In this document: piece after piece, positions 1 through 7,303 of the stretch
How positions within the stretch are numbered: the first letter of the stretch is position 1
Layout of the letters: each line of letters begins with the position of its first letter
NCBI GenBank assembly: GCA_020722685.1
Contig: DYKH01000169.1
Location: forward strand, 1 to 10,398
Direction of reading: 5' to 3'
DNA: 10,398 bases
Origin: Caldithrix sp.
Lineage (GTDB): Bacteria; KSB1; UBA2214; DYKH01
The notes under the pieces: generated by a model
What the model was told of the DNA's origin: nothing
Databases searched by the model: none
Seen by the model: only the letters and a program-made list of their open reading frames with translations
Made by a program: the position numbers and the translations under genes

Positions 1-821
1 TGCCCACTCATGAATGTCTGGAAAATCGTGAAAAACAGACTGCCATTTTTCGGCCCCCGCCCCTTCTTGCGAATATCGGCAGGGTCAATCCGTACCAACG
101 CATCTTCCGGGAAAGCAGAAAAGGCATTGAAGGCCTGATTGGCGAGAATATTGCGGTCGGCCAAGAACAGAATGCGCGGGCGACGGCTCGGTTCCGTCTC
201 GCTTTGCCAATCGCGCAGATTCCAACGGCTATGAAACAGCTTCCACGCCAGTTGAAAGGCAATAAAGGTTTTGCCCGTGCCGGTCGCCAAGGTGAGCAAA
301 ATGCGCGATTGCTGATCGGCGATGGCCGCCAGAACTCGCTCGATGGCAATGTCTTGATAGTACCGACTTTGAAAAAAACCGCCCCGATCCTCGAACGGCA
401 CCGCCGAGAAGCGATCACGCCAGGCATTCTGCGTGGCAAAGGTGCGCGCCCACAACTCATTAGGGGTTGGGAACTGGGCAATTTCCGCCTCCGTGCCAGA
501 TTGCATATCGACGCCATAAATGCCCTGTCCATTGGTCGCATACGCAAAACGGATGGCGAGTTTGCCTGAGTAATCCTTGGCTTGGCCTACGCCCTCGGTG
601 AGCGGTTTGCTCCAAGCCTTGGCCTCGACCACGGCTAACTTGGTATTGCGGTATTCCAGCACATAATCAGCCGTAAGCGCCTTGCCGCGCTTACCCGCGC
701 CTTCAATGCGCCCCAAGGTAATCGGGTATTCCCGCCGAATGCGCGAACCGGCCACCACGCCCCATCCAGCAGCAGCCAAGGCAGGGTCGATATGTTCGGC
801 GCGGGTTTCGGCTTCGTTCAT
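1..821 (-). CDS. hsdR: Type I restriction enzyme subunit R, N-terminal part (cut by the window edge)
   Basis: HsdR is the ATP-dependent translocase and nuclease subunit of a type I restriction complex. It cuts unmethylated DNA bound by HsdM and HsdS. I translated it by hand from the ATG at 821-819, and the frame stays open for 273 codons to the window edge, so the C-terminal helicase and coupling regions are missing. A RecB-like nuclease site is visible: Asp52, then Glu66-Ala-Lys68 within VVEAKAW, then a Q80-x3-Y84 motif. A Walker A motif ATGTGKT lies at residues 179-185 and helicase motif Ia (ILFLADRN) at about 216-223. All expected N-terminal residues are present, so this part looks intact. 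The ribosome-binding site is weak (GGAT, about 13 bases upstream). Unlike the tightly packed genes before it, hsdR is separated from its upstream neighbour by a 401-base repeat region. The family call is firm; the intactness of the rest is unknown. Confidence 0.95.
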   Translation of the reverse strand, partial: MNEAETRAEHIDPALAAAGWGVVAGSRIRREYPITLGRIEGAGKRGKALTADYVLEYRNTKLAVVEAKAWSKPLTEGVGQAKDYSGKLAIRFAYATNGQGIYGVDMQSGTEAEIAQFPTPNELWARTFATQNAWRDRFSAVPFEDRGGFFQSRYYQDIAIERVLAAIADQQSRILLTLATGTGKTFIAFQLAWKLFHSRWNLRDWQSETEPSRRPRILFLADRNILANQAFNAFSAFPEDALVRIDPADIRKKGRGPKNGSLFFTIFQTFMSG

Positions 822-1222
822 TATGGTTTTCTATCCGTCGTCAGTACCCAATCAAGAAATCTTCCGCAGTGGTTTGTTAGGCGAGCTAACAAACCTGATG
901 CATCCTTCGTCAGTACCTAATCAAGAAATTTTCCTCCGAGACAATCACCCAACTCATTGAAAATTAAGGGCTTGCAAGAAATCATGCACTGTATTTACGC
1001 CACACAATCAAAACCCGATCAAGAAATCTTCCATTGAGGAAATCACACAAGTCTTTGAAACACCAATCATGCAAAAAGCTACACACGCTGCTCACACAAC
1101 GCAATCAAAACTCGATCAAGAAATTATCCGCCGACAAAACTACGTAAGTAATTGAAAAATATAGTCTCTTAAAAAATTACACACCAAGCTTGCACGGCAC
1201 AATCAAAAACCAATCAAGAAAC
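822..1222. other. 401-base non-coding region between the AlbA-type gene and hsdR
   Basis: No gene is supported here. The stretch is clearly richer in A and T than its neighbours, and the plus strand carries many more A and C than T and G. It holds a degenerate direct-repeat array, a perfect hairpin at 871-895 and an 8-base palindrome GATGCATC at 897-904. Since all flanking genes run on the minus strand, the region is probably transcribed as the leader of hsdR. Open frames inside it are short, lack Shine-Dalgarno sequences, and change frame between repeat units because the units are 97-98 bases long. Confidence 0.8.
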
Positions 1223-1223
1223 T
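841..1223 (-). repeat. Degenerate tandem repeat array, five copies of a conserved core
   Basis: Read on the minus strand, each copy contains TTTCTTGAT followed by Y-R-R-K-T-W-Y and then TGA. The cores (TGA end to TTTC) lie at about 841-860, 910-929, 1008-1027, 1105-1124 and 1203-1220. Spacing between successive TGA triplets is 69, 98, 97 and 98 bases. The three right-hand units are similar over most of their length: after the TGA comes TTGYG, then a GTG-rich part, then a T-rich part, then a GTGATT-like part before the next core. The two left-hand copies also share the flanks ATCC.TCGTCAGTACC (833 onward and 902 onward), giving an almost perfect repeat of about 34 bases. The fifth copy runs into the stop codon of the upstream gene. 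I do not recognise the family. It is not a CRISPR array, because the intervals are themselves related and the cores are unequal. Confidence 0.8.
871..895. repeat. Perfect inverted repeat (10-bp stem, 5-base loop)
   Basis: GGTTTGTTAG at 871-880 pairs perfectly with CTAACAAACC at 886-895 around the loop GCGAG. It sits between the first two repeat cores, about 50 bases upstream of the hsdR start. No T-run follows on either strand, so it does not look like a classical intrinsic terminator. In the hsdR leader RNA it would form a stable hairpin and could act as an attenuator, a processing site or a protein-binding site; this is inference. Confidence 0.75.
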
Positions 1224-2677
1224 TAGGCCCAATGGGGCACATAACCAGCGCGTGGGTGTTCGGGATCAGCCACTCTGATTAAGCCAGCGTCCAAGGTCTT
1301 GTTAATCACTGTGGTTGCTTGGGCTGCATTTTTTGAGGCGATGCCCAGCCGAACACAAAGGGAAGCGTTTTTCATTTTGTCACCACTGAGAAACTTCAAC
1401 ACGGCGTGGAAATAACATGCTCGCACTCGCTCATCTTGTGTCATCTCGGCAAAACTACGCGGCCCGTAAAGCACGACTTGGGTAGAGTTTTCCTCGGCCC
1501 TCAAAAGGAATGGTGGCAACTGGGACACCTCGACTAATTCAAGCACTTTATCGAGTCCACTGCCTTGCTCTTCGCATATACCCATGCGGCGCATCAAGGA
1601 GGCAAGAGCATCGTTGCGTGAACGAGGCGGCAGATCAATCATTCGGTCTGGTTTCACCAGCGGTGCGCCCGGGTTGCTGATTTCGATGCGGTCGCTGAAA
1701 AGCTCAATCTGTGGCCCGCTGCCTGTCACGGTCATATCCTGATGGATCAAGGCATTGGCGACTAACTCTCGTATCGCAAGTTCGGGAAATAGTGGTTGTG
1801 CAACCCTTAGCGCAGCACCGATATGCTCATTCTTCGGCAAAAGATCATTGATGTAAGCAACCAATCCTTCAAAACCAACTGCATAACCTTTTTGCCCATC
1901 AAGTCGGTGGATGACCTGTGCCGCACGATTCTTCCCGTCATAGGCCACAAAACGTACTGCCTTTCGAGCTAGGCTGGCATCAAAGTCGCTCAATCGGTTA
2001 GCAAATAGAATTGCACCCAGATTAGTAATGTTCCAACGCTCCCCAACATCTCGACGGATAAGACGGTCAGCCTCAAGCTTGTCGAAAATACCCGCTCGAT
2101 TATCTGGCAAGGGTTGCCTCGTCAGGCGAAAGTACTGGCTATAGTCCAATAAATTCAGCACTTCCTCACCATCCGCATACTGGCGGGCGATGCCCTGCTC
2201 CCAACGATAGGGCAATAGGCGCTCGATCAACTGCTGGTAGCGCTGTGGGTAATCGGTCAGTTTCGGCGTGGTGTTACCAATACGGATGTAGGCGACGCTG
2301 CTGAACGTCACCGGTGCTCCCGTCGCCGCAGGAATTTCTAGCAGAACCACCCGTCCACCGGGGTGCATGACTACCCTGAAGTCGAATGCAATGCTCGGTT
2401 GCAACTGATTAGCCAGCCACAGAGGCAAAGGCTGGTTGCCCATCTTTTTCGTATCTGGATTGAAGTCAGTTCCGCTCACCGCGTGACTGCCATCTTCAAT
2501 ACCCCACACCATGTAGGCAGCATCCTTCCCCTCGATACGCGCCGAGTTTGACAAGGCTGAGCAGCGCTTGCCAATCATATCTGGGTCGCTATTGTTGCCT
2601 TTAAACTCAACCCATGTCGTTTCTGACGGTAGGGCGCGCAGTTCGTCTATCAAGGCAATATCGCGAGCAGGATTCAT
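1223..2677 (-). CDS. AlbA-type (Schlafen AlbA_2) ATP-binding regulator with C-terminal winged helix, COG2865-like
   Basis: This protein has the layout of COG2865 proteins, usually annotated as ATP-binding putative transcriptional regulators. Numbering from the GTG at 2680, an AlbA_2 domain covers about residues 19-140 and begins with TTWVEFKGNN. A GHKL-type ATPase region covers about 220-405: its N-box is RELVANALIHQD (304-315), followed by RIEISNPG (331-338) and RNDALASLMRRMG plus EEQGSGLDKV (355-379). A winged-helix domain probably fills 420-485. The frame also allows the GTG at 2680. I prefer the ATG at 2677 because the Shine-Dalgarno GAGGTG (2688-2683) lies 5 bases before it but only 2 bases before the GTG. 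That ATG shares one base with the stop of the DUF262 gene, so the two are translationally coupled. Such genes are common passengers in type I loci. The true role (regulator, nucleic-acid binder or effector) is not shown here. Confidence 0.85.
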   Translation of the reverse strand: MNPARDIALIDELRALPSETTWVEFKGNNSDPDMIGKRCSALSNSARIEGKDAAYMVWGIEDGSHAVSGTDFNPDTKKMGNQPLPLWLANQLQPSIAFDFRVVMHPGGRVVLLEIPAATGAPVTFSSVAYIRIGNTTPKLTDYPQRYQQLIERLLPYRWEQGIARQYADGEEVLNLLDYSQYFRLTRQPLPDNRAGIFDKLEADRLIRRDVGERWNITNLGAILFANRLSDFDASLARKAVRFVAYDGKNRAAQVIHRLDGQKGYAVGFEGLVAYINDLLPKNEHIGAALRVAQPLFPELAIRELVANALIHQDMTVTGSGPQIELFSDRIEISNPGAPLVKPDRMIDLPPRSRNDALASLMRRMGICEEQGSGLDKVLELVEVSQLPPFLLRAEENSTQVVLYGPRSFAEMTQDERVRACYFHAVLKFLSGDKMKNASLCVRLGIASKNAAQATTVINKTLDAGLIRVADPEHPRAGYVPHWA

Positions 2678-4476
2678 CACAACACCTCAAACCAACATTT
2701 AATTTTCAGTGCCATCAAACTGCGGCGCTCCTCAAGGAACTCGTCAAAGTCTTTTATCTCGCCATCAAGCACCGAAGCGGGGATGCAATTCATTGCTAAA
2801 TTGGCCGCCATCTCCGCCTTGTCCGTGATCCCGCCGTACTTCTTCGCGCCGCCGCTGCACTGTTCGGCCAGTTCCTTGAAATAGCTGGACGGCGGCTTGG
2901 CACCGATGGCGATGTTGATCTCGCTTTGCGCCACGACATAGTTCGCAATCTGGTTATACGTCCCTCTTTGGAGCTTCAGATCGTCTTTCAGATACTTCAG
3001 AGGGTAAACATGATGCACGTCGGCTCGATTGAGCAGTAAGTCGGTCACCGTGATGTCGCGCGATAAAAAGCCCCTGTCGCCCAACTTGGCTTGGGCCGCC
3101 TGATAACAGATGAAATAGGGGCTATTGATTGACGAGGCATCCATGAATTGCGGCAACATTCCCGTCCAGAAGCTATCCGGCAGCTCATTGGGAATCACGG
3201 CATCCACATAGCCCTGCACACCCTTGCTTTCGATCTGGCGGATGTCGAAGTCGAAAGTCGATTCCGGCGACCCACTATAGCGACCGCGTAGCACCGACAT
3301 GGCGTACCAACGGCGTACTGCCCGCTCGAGATCGGCGGCTGGAATGCCCTCGGCTCGGCCACGCAGGTACAGGATGTACGCGAAGTTCACCGCGTTCTGA
3401 CTATTGATCAGCTTGCTGGTGATGAAACCCGCCGAGCGCAAGATCATGGTGATGCGATCAAAGTGCGTCTTATTGACGAAAGCCAGAATGCCCTTCTTCA
3501 ATTTGGCGAACGACTCCTCGGCAATCGCTTCCTCATACTGCTTCGTTGCGAAGTTGCGGCCAGAAAGTAGAGCGACCAGATCCTGTAGTTTTCCGCGCCC
3601 GAATTCCGAGGTGAACGCCACCCGCAGCATGTCGGTGTAGCTCGGGTCGTAGATGTCATCATTCACATCGGCGACCCACTTCATCTTGTCGAAGAACTCT
3701 GACTCGACAAACGCCTTGTCGCCCTTTCTGATCTTGCCCAAGAACTCCGGTGCCACGGCCAGATGACAGAAATAGTCGATGGCCTTGCGCAGCATATTGC
3801 CACCGCAGGTTTCATTCACGGCAATCTTCGACATCGCAAAGTCCGCTTGTGAAAGCGGCGAGCCTGCCGAATTCACGCGGATGAAGATTTCCGTCACCGT
3901 CTCAATATCAAGATCCTCCGCCAGCTCAATGATACCGACGTGGTTATGCACGATCCCGCGCAGCTTCTCGATAACCTTGAACACCGCGTCCTGCGACACG
4001 CCAGTATTCGCCGCGCAATAATCGTTCACCAACTGGTACACGCTGGTCGCCGGATCAAAAACCCTGGCCACATCGGGCAGCCAAGTCGCATCCTTGCGGA
4101 TGGCCGGGTTCGCCACCTCAAAGGTTTCTTCCTGCGGGTTGAAGGCAATGCGGATTTGTACCGTATCGTAGTCATCGTTCAGCACCTCCACTCCCAGCAG
4201 GGCAGCCATCAAGGCCGTCACCCGCTGCTGACCGTCGATCAGGATGCGCTTGCCCGCCGATGTGGTGCCGTCCTTGAGTTTGACCGTGTGATTGCGCCAG
4301 GCGATCAGGTAGCCAACCGGATAACCCTGATACAGCGAATCCAGCAGGTTGCGCACCTTAGTCGCTTCCCAGACGAACGGCCGCTGGATTTCCGGGATCG
4401 CGATTTCGCCAGACTTAACCCATGTCAACAGGGTTTCGATGGGGTGCGGGGTGACGGAATAGCGTTGGGTGGACAT
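2677..4476 (-). CDS. DUF262 protein, GmrSD-type modification-dependent nuclease-like
   Basis: The protein has 599 residues. The N-terminal DUF262 (ParB/sulfiredoxin-like) domain shows [10 protein letters not shown] (27-36), the nucleotide-binding motif [11 protein letters not shown] (79-89) and [16 protein letters not shown] (198-213). The C-terminal part has an HNH-like signature in the style of DUF1524: [12 protein letters not shown] with His488 and His489, then [15 protein letters not shown] (507-521) with Asn512. In GmrSD, the DUF262 part hydrolyses nucleotide and the HNH part cuts DNA with modified (glucosylated hydroxymethyl) cytosine. Related DUF262 proteins occur in several phage-defence systems. 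Here it sits inside a type I operon, 11 bases after the hsdS stop and coupled to the next gene, so co-expression is likely. The length fits a fused, single-chain form. The target modification cannot be read from sequence. The start ATG at 4476 has only a weak ribosome-binding site. Confidence 0.88.
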   Translation of the reverse strand: MSTQRYSVTPHPIETLLTWVKSGEIAIPEIQRPFVWEATKVRNLLDSLYQGYPVGYLIAWRNHTVKLKDGTTSAGKRILIDGQQRVTALMAALLGVEVLNDDYDTVQIRIAFNPQEETFEVANPAIRKDATWLPDVARVFDPATSVYQLVNDYCAANTGVSQDAVFKVIEKLRGIVHNHVGIIELAEDLDIETVTEIFIRVNSAGSPLSQADFAMSKIAVNETCGGNMLRKAIDYFCHLAVAPEFLGKIRKGDKAFVESEFFDKMKWVADVNDDIYDPSYTDMLRVAFTSEFGRGKLQDLVALLSGRNFATKQYEEAIAEESFAKLKKGILAFVNKTHFDRITMILRSAGFITSKLINSQNAVNFAYILYLRGRAEGIPAADLERAVRRWYAMSVLRGRYSGSPESTFDFDIRQIESKGVQGYVDAVIPNELPDSFWTGMLPQFMDASSINSPYFICYQAAQAKLGDRGFLSRDITVTDLLLNRADVHHVYPLKYLKDDLKLQRGTYNQIANYVVAQSEINIAIGAKPPSSYFKELAEQCSGGAKKYGGITDKAEMAANLAMNCIPASVLDGEIKDFDEFLEERRSLMALKIKCWFEVL

Positions 4477-4487
4477 GGCGGGTCTCG

Positions 4488-5654
4488 CTAGAGTTGGCCG
4501 GAGAAGGCTTGGTGCAGGAGGGATTTTTTCAGGTCGTCGAGGGCGGAAAGCTTTTGTCGGTAGAGGGATTCGAGGCGTTGGGTTTCTTCCTGAAGCGATT
4601 CAATGCTCTTCACAATCCTGGCCTGCTCATCCACCAACTTCGGAATCGGGATCGGAATAGAGTTCAACGCCTTCTGGTTTAATTTCGGCTGCGCTGCGCC
4701 GGTGATGTATTCATCAAGCTTGATGCTCTCCAAATAGAACTCGGCGAATCGTTGAGTCGCCATGTTTTCAAAGTGCAGAATGTGCGCGTGGTTGTTAACC
4801 CAGTATTTTCCAGATACCGAAAAAGCGATGGGCGTCGATCTGGCCAGTAGGTTTGCGCCATCTTCCGAAACCAACAGATTGTCACCTTCAAAGATGTAAT
4901 CGGCCACATAATCAACGATGCCGGACGCACCGTAGTAGGGATACTCGCCGCTGCTTCGGGCGTTCTTGGTAATGGGAACGCGCTTGCTGTCGAGGTTGGT
5001 CGATATCTTGTCCAGCGTCGTCTTCACCCACCCCTCACCCCGCTCCGTGAAAACGGATTGCAGGTGGCTTTCAAACAAGGCGCGGGCGTTCTGGAGGTTC
5101 TTTTCGGCGTTGGCTTTGGCGGTGGCGATGCCGTCGAAGGCTTCGTCGAGGATGGCGACAATGCGGTGCTGTTCTTCGGGCGAGGGGACAGCAATAGGTA
5201 GTTCTCTGACTACTGACAGGGTGACACGAGGGCGAGTCGTCCCTTTCTGCTTCGAATTGATGAAATCGTTTGTTCTCTGAGAGTTCAGGTGATAGCAGAG
5301 ATACTTGGTGTTTACGCGCTGCGCCCTTATTCGCACTAGGTCGGCAACTATCACACCTTCATCCAAGTCTTCGACGATAGCGGAAACACCCAAAGGATTT
5401 CCTAGCTTCGTCATGACAATATCCCCGCGCCGGTAGGAGTGCCGTCTTAACTCCCCAAACTTGGCAGACGAAATGAAATCCATCTTCTTCAGCTCGATCG
5501 CGAACGGTTTTATGTTCTGAATCTTTAGAACTGGGACGCCGTCAGTGATGTAGTCCTTACGCTGCAACTCCGAGCCAAAAGGGCCATCGACAATATCTTG
5601 CCGAAAGTCGTCGCATAACGACTGCAACGGCCTCATTTGCCACCCCGCCTTCAT
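4488..5654 (-). CDS. hsdS: Type I restriction-modification specificity subunit S
   Basis: HsdS chooses the bipartite DNA target for both methylation and cleavage. The 388 residues show two half-subunits. The first target-recognition domain covers about 1-158 and ends in [20 protein letters not shown] (138-157). A conserved helical spacer follows, [17 protein letters not shown] and onward (160-202). The second recognition domain covers about 207-340 and ends in [20 protein letters not shown] (319-338). The terminal helix carries [13 protein letters not shown] and ends HQAFSGQL (342-388). The two halves are parallel, as usual, and both are complete, so a bipartite target with two different half-sites is expected. 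The ATG at 5654 overlaps the hsdM stop by four bases (ATGA), indicating translational coupling. I see no inverted or duplicated hsdS fragment nearby that would allow specificity switching within this window. Confidence 0.95.
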   Translation of the reverse strand: MKAGWQMRPLQSLCDDFRQDIVDGPFGSELQRKDYITDGVPVLKIQNIKPFAIELKKMDFISSAKFGELRRHSYRRGDIVMTKLGNPLGVSAIVEDLDEGVIVADLVRIRAQRVNTKYLCYHLNSQRTNDFINSKQKGTTRPRVTLSVVRELPIAVPSPEEQHRIVAILDEAFDGIATAKANAEKNLQNARALFESHLQSVFTERGEGWVKTTLDKISTNLDSKRVPITKNARSSGEYPYYGASGIVDYVADYIFEGDNLLVSEDGANLLARSTPIAFSVSGKYWVNNHAHILHFENMATQRFAEFYLESIKLDEYITGAAQPKLNQKALNSIPIPIPKLVDEQARIVKSIESLQEETQRLESLYRQKLSALDDLKKSLLHQAFSGQL

Positions 5655-7105
5655 AGCAACGCCCTGATATTCGCCAACACCTCTGCGCTCTCGGCATCCA
5701 GCGCCGCAATTTCATCCATGATGTCCTGCGGGCTGCTGTGAATGATTTCCTCATTGCCATTTGGGTTCTTGACCGAGAGATCATAGGTGCCAGTATCGAG
5801 GGTCGTGGCATCCACGCGCCAACTCTTGGGCGAATCAGCAAAGGTCTTTTGCAGTTCGATAAATTCAGCTAAATCAGCATCGTTGAGCGGGTTGGTTTTG
5901 CCCATGTTGCGGCCGGGGTCGAGCTGGTAATACCAGACGTTGCGGGTCGGCGCGCCTTTCTCGAAGAACAGCACCACGGTTTTAACGCCTGCGCCCAGAA
6001 ACGTGCCGCCGGGCATATCCAGCACGGTGTGCAGATTGCAGGATTCGAGCAGTAGTTTGCGCAAGGAAACCGAAGCGTTGTCGGTGTTGCTCAAGAAGGT
6101 GTTTTTAATCACCACCGCCGCGCGGCCACCGGCCTTGAGCAGCTTGATGAAGTGTTGCAGGAACAAAAAGGCGGTTTCGCCGGTGCGGATGGGGAAGTTT
6201 TGTTGCACTTCCTTGCGCTCTTTGCCGCCAAAGGGCGGGTTGGCGAGGATGACATCGAAGCGGTCTTTGTCCTGCACATCGGCGAGGTTTTCGGCCAGGG
6301 TGTTGGTGTGTACGATGTTCGGCGCTTCGATGCCATGCAGAATCATGTTCATGATGCCGATCACATAGGCCAGCGATTTCTTTTCCTTGCCGTAAAAAGT
6401 GCGCTCTTGCAGGGTTTTGATGTCTGCGGTGTTAAGGTTCGGCTGGCTTTTGAGGTAGTCGAAGGCTTCACACAAAAAGCCCGCACTGCCCACCGCGCCA
6501 TCGTAAATGCGCTCGCCGATTTGCGGGGCGACCACACGCACCATGGCACGGATCAACGGACGCGGGGTGTAGTACTCGCCGCCGTTACGCCCGGCATTAC
6601 CCATGTTTTTGATTTTGGCTTCGTACAGGTGCGAGAGTTCGTGCTTTTCGGTTTGTGAGCCGAAGCGCAGTTCGTCAATGTGGTCGATGATTTCGCGCAG
6701 GTTGTAGCCGCTGTGAATCTTGTTTTTGATTTCGCCGAAAATCTCGCCGATTTTGTATTCGAGGGTGTTCGGCCCCGCTGCGCGCTGCTTGAAGCCATGC
6801 AGGTAAGGGAACAGTTTGCGATCAACAAAGTCGCGCAGGTCATCACCCGTCATGGCGGCATTGTGATCCAGCACGCCGTTGACATCCTTCGGCGCCGCCC
6901 AGATGTCCCATCGGTAGGCTGCATCCAATATCGGCGTGTAGGTTTTGCCCTCAAGCTGGGCTTCAATCGCCTTATCCCGCTCCAAGCTATCCAGATATTT
7001 CAGGAACAGTAGCCACGAGGTTTGCTCGGTGTAATCAAGCTCGGTGGTGCAACCGGCTTCTTTCCAGAGCACGTTGTCGATATTGCGAAAGGCTTGTTCA
7101 AACAT
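5651..7105 (-). CDS. hsdM: Type I restriction-modification DNA methyltransferase subunit M
   Basis: HsdM is the N6-adenine methyltransferase of the complex (two HsdM per HsdS); it uses S-adenosylmethionine. It has 484 residues, a normal length. The N-terminal helical HsdM_N region covers about residues 1-165. The methylase core begins with GEYYTPRPLIRAMV (176-189). Motif I is DGAVGSAGF (202-210), a variant of the more usual DPAxGTGGF. The catalytic motif IV is NPPFGG (289-294). It is the first gene of the hsd group: 198 bases separate it from the upstream island gene, so it may have its own promoter. Its stop overlaps the hsdS start (ATGA). The ATG at 7105 has no good Shine-Dalgarno sequence, but the conserved N-terminus starts right at it, so I keep this start. 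Confidence 0.96.
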   Translation of the reverse strand: MFEQAFRNIDNVLWKEAGCTTELDYTEQTSWLLFLKYLDSLERDKAIEAQLEGKTYTPILDAAYRWDIWAAPKDVNGVLDHNAAMTGDDLRDFVDRKLFPYLHGFKQRAAGPNTLEYKIGEIFGEIKNKIHSGYNLREIIDHIDELRFGSQTEKHELSHLYEAKIKNMGNAGRNGGEYYTPRPLIRAMVRVVAPQIGERIYDGAVGSAGFLCEAFDYLKSQPNLNTADIKTLQERTFYGKEKKSLAYVIGIMNMILHGIEAPNIVHTNTLAENLADVQDKDRFDVILANPPFGGKERKEVQQNFPIRTGETAFLFLQHFIKLLKAGGRAAVVIKNTFLSNTDNASVSLRKLLLESCNLHTVLDMPGGTFLGAGVKTVVLFFEKGAPTRNVWYYQLDPGRNMGKTNPLNDADLAEFIELQKTFADSPKSWRVDATTLDTGTYDLSVKNPNGNEEIIHSSPQDIMDEIAALDAESAEVLANIRALL

Positions 7106-7140
7106 GGAAATATGGGCTTTGAGTGACTGGAACAGGCGGC

Positions 7141-7171
7141 ATCATAGCCCACGGGCATTCAAACAGGACAA
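7141..7171 (-). promoter_or_regulatory. Possible promoter for the hsd operon
   Basis: On the minus strand a good -10 box TATGAT (7146-7141) lies 19 bases after a weak -35 box TTGTCC (7171-7166), about 35 bases before the hsdM start. A better -35 match TTGACT (7183-7178) lies too far upstream, at 31 bases, unless another -10 is used. The spacing is long, so this is only a candidate. Confidence 0.3.
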
Positions 7172-7303
7172 CACCTCAGTCAAGCTGATTGGCTGAAGTC
7201 CATGCTTGCCCACGCCCACATGAGGAATGCCTCGTCCTCCGTATTAAGCGGAGCGCGGGGAAAGCTGTGTACATGGTGCGTTCAATGCCCGGCAAGCTTT
7301 TAC

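Noticed and set aside
8..547. 179-residue open frame on the minus strand, rich in Arg, Ser and Pro
   Set aside because: It is an alternative-frame shadow of hsdR. The true frame, open from 821 to the window edge, carries the nuclease and Walker A motifs.
871..895. Integron attC site
   Set aside because: GTTAGGC and CTAAC resemble attC core boxes, but their order and the very short interval are wrong for attC (they face inward around a 5-base loop), and the paired boxes and no integrase are seen.
871..895. Intrinsic terminator before hsdR
   Set aside because: The stem is perfect, but no run of T follows on the minus strand or the plus strand.
833..1223. CRISPR-like array between the AlbA-type gene and hsdR
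   Set aside because: The intervals are about 45-75 bases, unequal, and in the right-hand units related to each other. The cores are degenerate and not palindromic, and no cas gene is present. It is better described as a degenerate tandem repeat.
3940..4491. 183-residue plus-strand open frame
   Set aside because: It lies opposite the DUF262 gene, has no family resemblance, and no ribosome-binding site; shadow of a GC-rich coding region.
6152..6658. 168-residue plus-strand open frame
   Set aside because: It is antisense to the hsdM core including the NPPF motif region; a typical shadow frame.
7237..7253. Terminator between the island operon and hsdM (CTCCG/CGGAG hairpin)
   Set aside because: The stem is only five base pairs with a seven-base loop and no T-run follows, so I cannot call termination; read-through from the island operon into hsdM remains possible.
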